64,000 bases of DNA from Clostridiales bacterium (GCA_019422525.1 JAHZDE010000001.1:468010-532009); one strand, 5' to 3'. Positions 51,354 to 60,487 are shown, counted from the first letter of the stretch. Program-made: numbers and translations. The notes: generated by a model from the sequence alone, not told the origin.

Positions 51354-52638
51354 CCTGCTGAGTTCCCAGGATGACATGTGGGACGAGCTGTTTTCCCCAG
51401 AGGTGCATGAAGTGTGGGGGGAGTTGCAGCTGACCCGCCGGGGATTGCCTGCCAACACCATCGAAAACTGTCGGAAGGTGTTCCAGCTGGACCCGCTGCT
51501 GTCGGGGGCCATCCGGCTGAACCTGCTTACCGAGCGGGTGGACATTGTGAAGGATTTGGGCTGGCAGCGCTCCACCAGCGCCATCACCGACACGGACTGG
51601 AAGTATCTGCTGTTGTATTTTGAAAAGAACTACTGCCTCACCAACGAGAAAAAGCTCCAGGCGGCCCTGTCCATCACCGCCAACGAAAACAGCTATCACC
51701 CCATCCGGGACGCCCTGAACGCCCTGCACTGGGACGGGGAGCCGCGGATTCGCAGCTGTCTGCACCATTTTCTGGGGGCCGAGGAAAGCAGGTATGTGGA
51801 GGAAATCCTGCTGCATTTTCTATTGGGGGCCATCCGGCGGGTGTTCGAGCCCGGGTGCAAGTATGAGGAGCTGTTGTGTCTGGTAGGCGGTCAGGGAGCG
51901 GGCAAGTCCACGTTTTTCCGGTTTCTGGCCATCCAGGACGAGTGGTTTTCCGATGACCTGAAAAAGCTGGACGACGACAAGGTGTACAACAAATTGCAGG
52001 GCCACTGGATTATCGAAATGTCGGAAATGCTGGCTACCAATAGCGCCAAAAGCATCGAGGAAATCCGGTCGTTTATCAGCCGCCAAAAGGAAACCTACCG
52101 CACCCCCTACGAAGCCCAGCCCAAAGACCGGCTGCGCCAGTGTGTGTTTGGCGGCTCTTCCAATACCATGGACTTTTTGCCTTTGGACCGTGCCGGAAAT
52201 CGCCGGTTTTTGCCGGTGCTGGTGGACGCCTCCCGGGCACAGGTACACATTTTACAGGACGAGGCCGCTTCCCGTGCATACCTTTCGCAAGTGTGGGCCG
52301 AGGCCATGGTCATTTACCGCAGCGGGGAATACTCCATGAAGTTTTCTTCCGCCATGCAGCAAAAGCTCTCCCAGGTCCAGCGGGATTTTATGCCCGAGGA
52401 CACCGAAGCCGGACAGATTCAGGGCTTTTTGGACAGCTATCCGGGCACCCAGGTCTGCTCCAAGCAGCTGTTCCGGGAGGCGCTGGGCCATCCCTATGAC
52501 GAGCCCAAACGCTGGCAGCTCCACAACATCAACGAGATTATGAACAACGCGGTGAAGGGATGGAAACCGTTCTCTTCCCCCAGGCCTTTTGCCCAATATG
52601 GCCGCCAGCGGGGCTGGGAGCGTGAAACGAAGGATTGA
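51289..52638 (+). CDS. VapE/VirE family ATPase
   Basis: A 449-residue virulence-associated E protein. The P-loop is LVGGQGAGKSTFFRFLA; other family segments are WDGEPRIRSCLHHFLG, IIEMSEMLATNSAKSIEEIRSFISRQKETYRTPY and GGSSNTMDFLPLDRAGNRRFLPV. These SF3-like helicases replicate phage satellites and prophages, paired with a CHC2 primase as here. It starts with TTG at 51289 after GGAGGTG. No integrase, capsid or terminase gene is near, so the two genes look like a stranded replication module. Confidence 0.9.
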   Translation: MKDALQNLPEETRQALEEVEIDLLSSQDDMWDELFSPEVHEVWGELQLTRRGLPANTIENCRKVFQLDPLLSGAIRLNLLTERVDIVKDLGWQRSTSAITDTDWKYLLLYFEKNYCLTNEKKLQAALSITANENSYHPIRDALNALHWDGEPRIRSCLHHFLGAEESRYVEEILLHFLLGAIRRVFEPGCKYEELLCLVGGQGAGKSTFFRFLAIQDEWFSDDLKKLDDDKVYNKLQGHWIIEMSEMLATNSAKSIEEIRSFISRQKETYRTPYEAQPKDRLRQCVFGGSSNTMDFLPLDRAGNRRFLPVLVDASRAQVHILQDEAASRAYLSQVWAEAMVIYRSGEYSMKFSSAMQQKLSQVQRDFMPEDTEAGQIQGFLDSYPGTQVCSKQLFREALGHPYDEPKRWQLHNINEIMNNAVKGWKPFSSPRPFAQYGRQRGWERETKD

Positions 52639-52939
52639 AACCAACGCAAAATCCCAAAAACGCCAGGACAGCTTCCCTCTGGATAAGGACAGCACAATCC
52701 CAAAACGGCCAAAAACCCCCCACTTCGTTTCAGTTGGTTTCCGGTTTATTTCAAATTCGTTTCAAGCAGTAACTCTCCAAAAATCCCATAAGACCGGGCT
52801 TTTTTAGGGGTTCCTCCTTCTATTGAAACGAAAACAACAAAGATTTATAAAAAGAAGATAGTAGTATAAAAAGAGGGGGAAAAACAACCTTAAAAGTGTT
52901 TCCCCCTTCGTTTCAGTACTTCGTTTCAAGTTCGTTTTA
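52623..52939. repeat. Cluster of TTCGTTTCA repeats after VapE (iteron-like)
   Basis: TTCGTTTCA or its complement TGAAACGAA occurs at 52623, 52724, 52756, 52824, 52907 and 52920, plus a variant TTCGTTTTA at 52931. The copies are in both orientations around an AT-rich core (52840-52870) and a GGGGGAAA/TTTCCCCC hairpin. Such clusters next to a replication ATPase often mark a replication origin. No gene is seen in 52639-52967. Confidence 0.65.
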
Positions 52940-52967
52940 GGGCTTTTCCATTCAAACGCCGGAAAAC

Positions 52968-53011
52968 AAAAATAACGCCGCAAGCCATCTTTCAACGGTT
53001 TGCGGCGTTGT
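52968..53011 (-). terminator. Terminator of the flavoenzyme gene
   Basis: On the minus strand AACGCCGCAA / TTGCGGCGTT followed by ATTTTTGTTTT. Confidence 0.85.
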
Positions 53012-53024
53012 TCTTATGGGTTCC

Positions 53025-54947
53025 TTAGATTTCGTAGCCTGCCATATAGCCCTCCAAAATGGCGTGCAGACCGTTGCGCACCTTCTTGGAGTCGCCAATG
53101 ACCCGCACCGGGATGCCCAGTTCCTTCACCTGTGCTTCCAGCGTGTTCACCGGCTTGGAGCCTGCTGCTACCACCACGTTGTCCACTTCGTCCAGGACGA
53201 TTTTCTTGCCCTTGCGTTCCAGCGTGACGGTGTTTTCGCCGATTTCGCACACCTTGGAATCGGTGTATACCTGAATCCCGGCTTCCTTAATTCCCTTGCG
53301 GAGCATGAGCATGGTTTCCCGCTCACAGCCGATGAGGATGTCCTCCCGCATTTCCACTACCGTGACTTGGCTGCCAAACCAGGCGATGGTCTCCGCGGTC
53401 TCCACGCCCACCGAGCCGCCGCCCAGTACCACCACGTTTTTCCCGCAGCGCACATTCTGCTGCAGCACGTCGTTGGCCTGTACCACATGGGGCAAATCGT
53501 GGCCCGGGATATTGGGGATAAACGGCTTGCATCCCGTTGCCACAATCACTTCGTCGGGCTGCTGCTGGGCAATCATTTCCTGGGTCAGTTCGGTGTTCAG
53601 CTCCACCTTGACGTTCAGCTTTGCCAATTCGTGCTTCTGCCAGCCCACAAAGGTGAGCAGCTCCGACTTGTACAGGGGCAGCGCCGCAATGAGCCAGGTA
53701 CCGCCCAGCTTGTCGGCCTTTTCAAACAGGGTCACGTCATGGCCTCTCTTTGCGGCGACAATGGCGGCTTCACAACCGGCCACACCGCCGCCGGCAATCA
53801 AGATTTTCTTTTTCTTGGTGACCGGGTTGGGCTTCAATTCAAACTCACGGTCTATCTCCGGGTTCACCAGGCAATGGCAGTTTTCGCCCCGCATATTGCC
53901 GCCGATGCACGCCTGCACACAGCCAATGCAATAACGGATGTCCTCGATGCGCCCTTCCTGCACCTTCTTGGGGAAGTCCGGGTCGGCCAGGGAGGCGCGG
54001 CCCATGCCCACCATATCCGCCTTGCCGGTGAGAAGCACCGTCTCGGCAAGGCAGGCCTCGTTAATGCGCCCGGCTGTCAGCACCGGGATATTGACGACCT
54101 TCTTAATCTCTTCCGAAGCGTCCACAAAGGCGCAGTTTTCCACCTGCATAGGCTCGACGATATTATAGGAAACCGTGAAAATACCCTGGGAGCAGTCGAT
54201 GGCGTCCACGCTGGCCTGTTCCAGCTTCTTGGCAATCACGCGGGTCTCGCCCATGGAAAGCCCTCCGGGGACAAATTCACGGGTGGACAGGCGCACCAAA
54301 ATGGGGAAGTCCGGCCCTACTTTTTCCCGGGTATCCCGGATGATTTCCAGCAGGAACCGCATACGGTTTTCCAGACAGCCGCCGTATTCGTCGGTGCGCT
54401 TGTTGGAATACTTGGACAGGAAGTTGGAAATCAGGTAGCCATGGGCCGCATAGATTTCCACCGCGTCAAAGCCGGCCTTTTTCAAATTGCGGGCGGTGTC
54501 GCCGTACTGGGAGACAATCTCGTGAATTTCCTCCACGGTCAGCTCCCGGGGCTTTTTCTCCCCCGACACGTCCATATAGGGGGAAGGCGCGACCAGGTTC
54601 TTGTCGGAAACGGCAATATAGGTCTCGCGGCCGGAGTGGCTGATTTGTGCGGCGATTTTGGCCCCGGCTGCATGGACGCGGCGGGTCAGTTCCTTGTGGC
54701 TTTCGATAAGCTCATCATTCCAGATGCCCAGCATACGGGGGAAGAATCCCACATAGGGCGCAACGCCAAAATACTCGGTGATGATAAGCCCCCAGCCGCC
54801 CTGGGCTTTTCGTTCATGGTAGGCGATAAACTGTTCGGTAGACGCGCCTTCGGGGGTGGCGGTCAGGGTGGACATGGCCGGGACAAACAGACGGTTTTTC
54901 AGTTCCAGAGAGCCGATCTTGATGGGTGTGAATAAAGTTTCGTACAT
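53025..54947 (-). CDS. NADH:flavin oxidoreductase/FAD-dependent enoate reductase (FadH/BaiCD-like)
   Basis: A 640-residue enzyme. Residues 1 to about 340 are an Old Yellow Enzyme TIM barrel binding FMN (LKNRLFVPAMST.. QISHSGRE.. EIYAAHGYLISNFLS). A 4Fe-4S site follows (CIGCVQACIGG.. C), then an FAD/NAD(P)-binding domain with two dinucleotide motifs (ILIAGGGVAGCEAA and VVVLGGGSVGVETAE). It reduces activated C=C bonds; 2,4-dienoyl-CoA reductase, enoate reductase or bile-acid NADH:flavin oxidoreductase are options. TAGGAGG precedes the ATG. It is divergent from a TetR regulator, and its promoter is covered by a palindromic operator. Confidence 0.92.
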   Translation of the reverse strand: MYETLFTPIKIGSLELKNRLFVPAMSTLTATPEGASTEQFIAYHERKAQGGWGLIITEYFGVAPYVGFFPRMLGIWNDELIESHKELTRRVHAAGAKIAAQISHSGRETYIAVSDKNLVAPSPYMDVSGEKKPRELTVEEIHEIVSQYGDTARNLKKAGFDAVEIYAAHGYLISNFLSKYSNKRTDEYGGCLENRMRFLLEIIRDTREKVGPDFPILVRLSTREFVPGGLSMGETRVIAKKLEQASVDAIDCSQGIFTVSYNIVEPMQVENCAFVDASEEIKKVVNIPVLTAGRINEACLAETVLLTGKADMVGMGRASLADPDFPKKVQEGRIEDIRYCIGCVQACIGGNMRGENCHCLVNPEIDREFELKPNPVTKKKKILIAGGGVAGCEAAIVAAKRGHDVTLFEKADKLGGTWLIAALPLYKSELLTFVGWQKHELAKLNVKVELNTELTQEMIAQQQPDEVIVATGCKPFIPNIPGHDLPHVVQANDVLQQNVRCGKNVVVLGGGSVGVETAETIAWFGSQVTVVEMREDILIGCERETMLMLRKGIKEAGIQVYTDSKVCEIGENTVTLERKGKKIVLDEVDNVVVAAGSKPVNTLEAQVKELGIPVRVIGDSKKVRNGLHAILEGYMAGYEI

Positions 54948-54965
54948 AAGCGACCTCCTACAAAG

Positions 54966-54993
54966 TTAAATCGTGAACTAAATCGTGATTTAA
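54966..54993. promoter_or_regulatory. Probable TetR operator
   Basis: Two copies of TAAATCGTGA in tandem, the second forming the palindrome AAATCGTGATTT. It lies between the flavoenzyme -10 box and its start codon. Confidence 0.6.
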
Positions 54994-55021
54994 TTTTATC
55001 CCTTTGTGAAAGTGTTGTCAA
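54993..55021 (-). promoter_or_regulatory. Promoter of the flavoenzyme gene
   Basis: On the minus strand TTGACA (55016-55021) and TAAAAT (54993-54998), 17-base spacer. Confidence 0.75.
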
Positions 55022-55067
55022 TCAGCAATTTTCACATGTTTTCAAAGGAGGATACGTACAGAAAAAC

Positions 55068-55101
55068 GAAAAAACCGCCGCGGCCTATTGGGCTGCAGCG
55101 G
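55068..55101 (-). terminator. Terminator overlapping 3' end of TetR gene
   Basis: On the minus strand ACCGCTGCAGCC / GGCCGCGGCGGT followed by TTTTTTCG. Confidence 0.75.
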
Positions 55102-55720
55102 TATATTCACGGACAAACGCCGTTAAGCATTTGCGGACTTCCTGGGTAATATCCAATTTTCCCTGGCTGATGCACCAGTTAAAGGTGACGCCGTTAAAAA
55201 TATAGGTGTACCGGTAAATCATATATTCAATATCCACCTGGGGCGGGATGAGCTGCTGGGCCTTGGCCTGTGTCAGATATTCCCGGGCCAAACGCAGCAG
55301 GGGGGTGAACGAATATTCCTGCTCGGGACAGGCCGGGTCAGGGAAGAGGCTGTAATTTCTGGGCGAATAGAACGCGCTGACGAATTGCAGCCCCTTTTCC
55401 ACGTTATAAACCGCGCAGCAGCAAAAAATATCGATGCTTTTTTCCAGCGGGTCCATGGCCTGTATTTCGTCCAAGTGCGCCGCATAATAGCCGTCCATAA
55501 ATTCCGTAAAGTCGTGGGTGAGATAATAGCACAGGAAGTTTTCTTTGGTCTTGAACAGGTTGTAAAACGAGCCATAGGACACGCCGGACACCTTGCACAG
55601 GTTCCGAATGGTGACCGTATCGTAATCATACTTCTCGATAATCTGGTGCATGGCCCGCAGGAGCTTGTCCCGGTTTTCCCGATTGTTTTTATCGCGCTTT
55701 GAAAGTTCCAGGTTTTCCAT
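55085..55720 (-). CDS. TetR family regulator
   Basis: A 211-residue TetR repressor: KLLRAMHQIIEKYDYDTVTIRNLCKVSGVSYGSFYNLFKTKENFLCYYL is the DNA-binding head; the rest is a helical ligand-binding domain. It is transcribed toward the flavoenzyme gene on the same strand, and probably controls it through the TAAATCGTGA repeats (inference). The ATG at 55720 follows GAGGGG; the longer frame upstream lacks a site. Confidence 0.88.
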   Translation of the reverse strand: MENLELSKRDKNNRENRDKLLRAMHQIIEKYDYDTVTIRNLCKVSGVSYGSFYNLFKTKENFLCYYLTHDFTEFMDGYYAAHLDEIQAMDPLEKSIDIFCCCAVYNVEKGLQFVSAFYSPRNYSLFPDPACPEQEYSFTPLLRLAREYLTQAKAQQLIPPQVDIEYMIYRYTYIFNGVTFNWCISQGKLDITQEVRKCLTAFVREYTAAAQ

Positions 55721-55856
55721 ATGTCCCCTCAAAATCAATGGATTGTATGGCGTCAGCCCCCAGCACACGGCGGGAAACAATTCGCCATACCCACTTATTG
55801 TACCGGATTCTCCCCCATAAAGCAAGGAGGCTTATTTTAGCCGGGCCGGAAGCATG

Positions 55857-56089
55857 ATTGCAAAACGAAACAAAATCATATTGATAAACAGACTTTTGAA
55901 TTTTTTATGATTCAAAAGAGAGAGCAAAAGGCTGTTTTTGATTGAATGTAAAATATTTGTATCAAAGTTGCATGATTTTTGCAAGGTTGTTGCATCATCT
56001 ATTGACAATGAAATTTATACATTATACACTAATTATATAGGAAAGGTTGAAAAAATAGTATTTCAAAAAACGGAAAGGAGGGCTGCCAA
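55857..56089 (+). promoter_or_regulatory. Leader of lipoprotein/ABC cluster, copy 1
   Basis: TTGACA (56002-56007) and TACACT (56025-56030) with a 17-base spacer drive the cluster. Most of this stretch recurs at 60484-60709. It includes a worn version of the terminator found after the last gene of copy 1 (CTTTTGAATT..AGGCTGTTTTT), as though a further copy once preceded it. Confidence 0.65.
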
Positions 56090-56803
56090 ATGAAAAAGAT
56101 GGCGGCATTGATTCTGTCCGCAGTATTGTTATTCGGATTTGCCGGATGCAGCGAGGCGGCTCCCATGGAAACCTCTAAACCGGACTGGTGGGTGGAAGCA
56201 ACGCCGACGCCGGATGGTTCAAATTTGAAAAAAAAGGGGGAGCCTTTTACTGTTCAGCAAGTCTCCGGTTGGAATGATGAAGGCCCTGCGTATACCACTC
56301 TGGAAGTCACTGCTTTGGATTATGAAGTGTTTGACAGTTTTCAGGATACAGGGCTTCCGGAAGAAGATGGTTACTTATTTAACGACCAGACTTTTGTACT
56401 GGTGAAAGTGAAGATTAAAAAGCTGGAAGGTCCTAATGAACCGCCAGAGAACAGAGAAAGTTGGCTGCGTGCAGGTAATTTTGGTTTAGTCAGTAAAAAA
56501 CAGCTGGAAAATCAAAAAAAGGGGATCATAGAGGATATCCTTTCACAAGAATTAAATTATTTCAGCGGGATAGATCACACTCTGGAAAGAGATGATCAAT
56601 TTTGGGAAAACGCTGATGCCTATTGGCTGGATGTAGGGGAAGAAAAAACATTTGAACTTGGTTTTTGTCTTGATGACGCGGCAGAACTGGGAAAATATAG
56701 TGATTATGACCCGGAGAACCTGTTCTGTTCTGTGGAGGACGGCCCCATTCTTGCGTATGACAATGGAACCGGAATGGTACCGTTTGTCGATTTGGACAGT
56801 TGA
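56090..56803 (+). CDS. Lipoprotein of ABC cluster, copy 1 (first)
   Basis: A 237-residue lipoprotein: signal MKKMAALILSAVLLFGFAGC with lipobox FAGC (Cys20), a Pro/Thr linker, then a beta-rich domain with the segment ..FDSFQDTGLPEEDG.. TFVLVKVKIKKLEG.. YWLDVGEEKTFELGFCLDD. This shape resembles extracellular Ig-like DUF4352-type domains, but the family is not certain. It is anchored on the outer face of the membrane. AAAGGAGG precedes the ATG. Related to the two lipoproteins at 56817 and 60710, which share the signal and the YYWLD/EEKTYQ motif. Confidence 0.8.
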   Translation: MKKMAALILSAVLLFGFAGCSEAAPMETSKPDWWVEATPTPDGSNLKKKGEPFTVQQVSGWNDEGPAYTTLEVTALDYEVFDSFQDTGLPEEDGYLFNDQTFVLVKVKIKKLEGPNEPPENRESWLRAGNFGLVSKKQLENQKKGIIEDILSQELNYFSGIDHTLERDDQFWENADAYWLDVGEEKTFELGFCLDDAAELGKYSDYDPENLFCSVEDGPILAYDNGTGMVPFVDLDS

Positions 56804-56816
56804 AAGGGATGATAGT

Positions 56817-57509
56817 ATGAAAAAGATGGCGGCATTTTTATTATCCGCAGCCTTGCTGGTTGCTTGTGCCGGGTGCAGCGAGTCAGCCCCGATAGAGGGG
56901 GCAGGAGGAGACGGCGGAGGAACGGCAGTGGTGCAGTCTCAAACAAAATCAGAAAACGAAACATCCCAAAAGGAAGACAGCGGTTTGATGGGAAAAACAC
57001 TGGCATACCGCGCCTATGCATACAAAGGTGATGACATGCTGCCTATTGACTATGAATTCACGGCGGAAAAAGTCCAGATTTTTGACAGTTATCAGGATGC
57101 GGGGATTCCCAACGAGGAGTTTATGGAGCAGTATACCACAGACCGGGAATTTGTACTGGTGGATATCAGGATCAAAAAAACAGCAGGTCCCAGCAAGGAA
57201 GAAATTTCCGACTATACGGATACCATAGAATATTTGAAGCTGGCAAATCAGGAAATGCGGGAAGCCTCCAAAGATCAAAATCAATCAGTAAGTGATCCGA
57301 TTCTCTGTTATTTCAGCGGCCATTCCCAGGACCGGTACTATGACTATTGGCTGGAACCGGGAGAAGAGAAAACCTATCAGGTGGGATGGTGCGTGCAGGA
57401 AGCATCCAAAGAGCCAGCCGTGGTGGCGATGACCAACACGGAGGGACTGGCTTTGTATCTGGGGATGGAAGCAGGCCTCCAGGGTGACTGTATTGAATTA
57501 ACGGAATGA
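56817..57509 (+). CDS. Lipoprotein of ABC cluster, copy 1 (second)
   Basis: A 230-residue lipoprotein: MKKMAAFLLSAALLVACAGC lipobox (Cys20), Gly/Gln-rich linker, then the same domain as its neighbour (FDSYQDAGIPNEEFMEQ.. REFVLVDIRIKKTAG.. DYWLEPGEEKTYQVGWCV). It lies 13 bases after the first lipoprotein and 12 bases before the permease, in one operon. A collapsed relic of this gene sits at 61439-61604 in copy 2. Confidence 0.8.
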   Translation: MKKMAAFLLSAALLVACAGCSESAPIEGAGGDGGGTAVVQSQTKSENETSQKEDSGLMGKTLAYRAYAYKGDDMLPIDYEFTAEKVQIFDSYQDAGIPNEEFMEQYTTDREFVLVDIRIKKTAGPSKEEISDYTDTIEYLKLANQEMREASKDQNQSVSDPILCYFSGHSQDRYYDYWLEPGEEKTYQVGWCVQEASKEPAVVAMTNTEGLALYLGMEAGLQGDCIELTE

Positions 57510-57521
57510 GGAGGGATTGTT

Positions 57522-58385
57522 TTGGGAAGTGTATTGAAAATTGAGCTGAAAAAAGCCTTTTGCAACAAAATATTTTATCTGGTTGTGGGAATCGGATTGG
57601 TGATTGCCGCCATCAGTGCCTGGCAGATGATTGACAAATATTATTTAGGACTAGAAATGGAAGCCAACGCCTTGAAGGTAACAGGCCCCGGACGTAACCC
57701 GAGTTATGCACTGAATATGCTGTATAATAACTGTTTGGCAACGGGGTTTGACCAGTCTATGACAGCATTGTTCTATACGCTGATGCCGCTGTTGGTGTGT
57801 CTGGTCTATGGCTGGTCCTATTTCGGGGAGCGGAAGTCCGGCTATGTGATGAATGTGATGATCCGTACACACAAAAAAAGCCAGTACTTGCTGGCCAAGT
57901 ACATAGCGGTATTCCTGTCCGGCGGCGCTGCGGCAGTAATTCCTCTGATTGCTAATTTTCTGGCGGTAGCCTGCTTTATTCCGGCCTATCAGCCCGATTT
58001 GTTTTATGAAATGTATTATTCCCTGCAGAGCCATTTTCTAAGAAATCTGTTTTATCCCCACCCTCTAATCTTTATATGTATCATATTCGCCATTGACTTT
58101 TTCTTTGGCGGGCTGATGGCAGCCTGTTGTGTGGCGCTGACTTTCTTTGTGAAGAATAAATTCGCCGTGATTCTGCTGCCGTTTATGTGCCTGTTTGGCG
58201 TTCAGTATTTGCAGGACAATGTGTGGACTTTTTTGTCGGATGTCTATATCTCTCCCATGAATTTTCTGCGGGGATATTCTGTTCAATGTGTTTCCGGCAC
58301 GGTGATTTTGATGTGGGCAGTGGTGCTGCTGGTGTTCACGCTGGGAACCGTGTGGGGAAAGGGGGCCAGAGACGATGTTTTATAA
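57522..58385 (+). CDS. ABC-2 type permease 1, copy 1
   Basis: A 287-residue membrane protein with six helices: KAFCNKIFYLVVGIGLVIAAISAW, then ALFYTLMPLLVCLVYGWSYFGERKSGYVMNVMIRTHKKSQYLLAKYIAVFLSG, the usual BcrB/NisG-like exporter layout with an arginine-rich cytoplasmic segment. It starts with TTG at 57522 after GGAGG. It overlaps permease 2 by 11 bases. With the ATPase it forms an exporter of the bacitracin/lantibiotic-resistance type; substrate unknown. Confidence 0.85.
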   Translation: MGSVLKIELKKAFCNKIFYLVVGIGLVIAAISAWQMIDKYYLGLEMEANALKVTGPGRNPSYALNMLYNNCLATGFDQSMTALFYTLMPLLVCLVYGWSYFGERKSGYVMNVMIRTHKKSQYLLAKYIAVFLSGGAAAVIPLIANFLAVACFIPAYQPDLFYEMYYSLQSHFLRNLFYPHPLIFICIIFAIDFFFGGLMAACCVALTFFVKNKFAVILLPFMCLFGVQYLQDNVWTFLSDVYISPMNFLRGYSVQCVSGTVILMWAVVLLVFTLGTVWGKGARDDVL

Positions 58386-59217
58386 GCTGCTGCGATATGA
58401 TTTAAAAAATGGCTTCCGCTCTACATACAGGCGGTATGTGACAGCGGCTGTGGCTTTTATCATTATGTTCGTCTGTTCCATGATTGTGATATATGGCTAC
58501 AACACGCAGGCCAAGCCTGTAACGCCAGTAGAGGGCAGCTTTGGCAATACTATAATGTACGCCTTTGGGGGGATGGATGAGTTTGTGCCGGACGGGCAAT
58601 CGGCTTTTAAAATTCCGGCATTCTGGCTGCTCACCTATCTGCTGCTGTCCTATATTACCCTGTACTATCCATTTGACGATTTGGAAGAGTTCGGCCAGAA
58701 CATTCTGGTTCGTTCCCGGGGCCGGGTGCTGTGGTGGCTGTCCAAATGTGCCTGGAATGTAATTTCGGTAGTCTGTTACTTTTTGCTGGCCTGGGTGATT
58801 TTCGCTGTAGGCTGCCTGGTAACGGGAAATTCCCTGAGTATGGAGCTGTCCCCGGAAATCGCCAGAATTTGCATGGTGGTGCAGGACTATCCCCTGCCGC
58901 CGACCCTAATTCCCCAAATGCTGGTGCTGCCGCTGCTGACCATGATAGGCCTGAACCTGTTCCAGATGCTGCTGTCGCTGTTTCTCAAGCCTTTCTACAG
59001 TTTTATTGTAACGGCGGCGATTCTGCTGCTTTCCACGTATTATCTTTCCCCAATTTGCATCGGGAACTATGCCATGCCGCTGCGGAGCCACATGATTCTG
59101 TCCAATGGTGTGGGCCTGAATACCGGGCTGTTGATTTCTGTGATTTTCATAGTGGTCTCGGTTGTGGCAGGGGGTCTGGTGTTCAGAAAACGGGATATTT
59201 TGAAAGGAGAAGGCTGA
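58375..59217 (+). CDS. ABC-2 type permease 2, copy 1
   Basis: A 280-residue membrane protein with six helices (FRSTYRRYVTAAVAFIIMFVCSMIVIYG and others) and the segment YPFDDLEEFGQNILVRSRGRVLWWLSKCAWNVI, a form of the family's cytoplasmic loop. Overlaps permease 1 at its start and touches the ATPase start. It is identical in protein to the copy at 62471. Confidence 0.85.
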   Translation: MFYKLLRYDLKNGFRSTYRRYVTAAVAFIIMFVCSMIVIYGYNTQAKPVTPVEGSFGNTIMYAFGGMDEFVPDGQSAFKIPAFWLLTYLLLSYITLYYPFDDLEEFGQNILVRSRGRVLWWLSKCAWNVISVVCYFLLAWVIFAVGCLVTGNSLSMELSPEIARICMVVQDYPLPPTLIPQMLVLPLLTMIGLNLFQMLLSLFLKPFYSFIVTAAILLLSTYYLSPICIGNYAMPLRSHMILSNGVGLNTGLLISVIFIVVSVVAGGLVFRKRDILKGEG

Positions 59218-59218
59218 C

Positions 59219-59881
59219 ATGAAAACGGCAAATCCGACTGTAATCGAATTGAAAGAGGTCGTAAAGGATATCAAGGGAAAACGGATTATTGACCATGTGA
59301 CGCTTCATCTGGAATCGGGGAAAATTACCGGGCTGAAAGGGGTAAACGGTTCCGGTAAAACCATGCTCATGCGTCTGATTTCCGGGCTGATTACCCCCAC
59401 ATCAGGCAGTATTACCATTAACGGCAAACGGCTGGGAAAGGACATCACATTCCCGGAGAGCGTGGGCATCCTCATTGAAAACCCGGCGTTTCTGGACACC
59501 TATTCCGGGTTTGATAACCTGAAAATGCTGGCGTCGATCCAGAACCGCATTGGGGAAGAGGAGATTCGCGCCATTCTGGCCAAGGTGGGACTGGACCCCC
59601 AGGACAAAAAGAAGTATCGGAAATACTCGCTGGGTATGAAACAGCGTCTGGGCATTGCAGCAGCGGTGATGGAAAACCCGGATATCATCATACTGGACGA
59701 ACCGACCAACGCGCTGGACAGCGACGGCGTGGAAATGCTGAAAGCGATTCTCCATGAGCATCGGGAACGGGGGGCACTGCTGCTCATATCGTGCCATGAT
59801 CTGGCGACGCTGAAAGAGCTTTCGGATGAAATATATCTGATGGAAAGCGGAGCCCTGCGTCCCTATCAGGAGGAGGAATGA
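59219..59881 (+). CDS. ABC transporter ATPase, copy 1
   Basis: A 220-residue ABC ATPase: Walker A LKGVNGSGKTMLMRLI, signature YSLGMKQRLGIAAAV, Walker B IIILDEPTNALD and an H-loop SCHD. The type is BcrA/NisF-like, which powers lipoprotein- or peptide-related export and immunity. Its ATG is 1 base after the permease 2 stop. The copy at 63315 is identical in protein. Confidence 0.9.
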   Translation: MKTANPTVIELKEVVKDIKGKRIIDHVTLHLESGKITGLKGVNGSGKTMLMRLISGLITPTSGSITINGKRLGKDITFPESVGILIENPAFLDTYSGFDNLKMLASIQNRIGEEEIRAILAKVGLDPQDKKKYRKYSLGMKQRLGIAAAVMENPDIIILDEPTNALDSDGVEMLKAILHEHRERGALLLISCHDLATLKELSDEIYLMESGALRPYQEEE

Positions 59882-59884
59882 GCG

Positions 59885-60487
59885 ATGAAAAAGCGAGGTC
59901 TGGCCATTTGCCTGGCGGTGCTGCTGTGCTTGACGGGAATCGGCGTGCGGATCTGGTATGTGAATAAAGACCGGGAAGAGACAGTGACAAAAATCTATCC
60001 CATGGGGGAAATGGTGCCTTTTGGAGAGGATTATTTTCACCGCGATGACGAAATCCGCAGGGATTATTCGGTTCGGGTCAATTCTGCGGTGGTAATGCCG
60101 GCAGAGGAATATGCAAAAACCTTGGGATATACCCCCGAAGAAGTCTGGCCAGATGGAACCCTTACAACAGATATTTTTGCGGTGGAAGTGACCATCCGAA
60201 ATGATTGTAAGGAAGAAGATCAGCAATTTTTTGATTTGTTGAATGTCCATATTTTGAGTGAAGGTGAAGATTATCAATATGAAAGTGATCTGATGGAAAA
60301 GATGTATCCTGTTGTTGGTCAAACAGCCGGTTTTAAAGTTGCCGCCGGGACCGAATACACCATGACGATTCCCTATGCGGTGCTGGACTGGCAGCGTACT
60401 GACAGCGAAGCCATTAAACACAAGAAGAACTATTTGCTGCTGTCCATGTACCCCACGAAAAAAATGATCGAAGTGATTCCGGAATAA
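59885..60487 (+). CDS. Exported DUF5028-like protein, copy 1
   Basis: A 200-residue protein with an N-terminal hydrophobic segment (GLAICLAVLLCLTGIGVRIWYV) that serves as signal anchor, then a beta-rich extracellular domain (NSAVVMPAEEYAKTLGY, IFAVEVTIRNDCKEED, GFKVAAGTEYTMTIPYAVLDW). The look is that of DUF5028-type proteins found with ABC-2 exporters, a tentative match. It ends the operon and is followed by the terminator at 60505. Copy 2 begins at 63981. Confidence 0.75.
   Translation: MKKRGLAICLAVLLCLTGIGVRIWYVNKDREETVTKIYPMGEMVPFGEDYFHRDDEIRRDYSVRVNSAVVMPAEEYAKTLGYTPEEVWPDGTLTTDIFAVEVTIRNDCKEEDQQFFDLLNVHILSEGEDYQYESDLMEKMYPVVGQTAGFKVAAGTEYTMTIPYAVLDWQRTDSEAIKHKKNYLLLSMYPTKKMIEVIPE

Noticed and set aside
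50700..53000. Complete prophage
   Set aside because: Only the CHC2 and VapE genes and repeats are present; there are no integrase, capsid, portal, terminase or lysis genes.
53016..54935. 639-codon open frame opposite the flavoenzyme gene
   Set aside because: Antisense mirror with His/Gly/Val-rich non-protein-like sequence; the minus-strand reading is a clear Old Yellow Enzyme.
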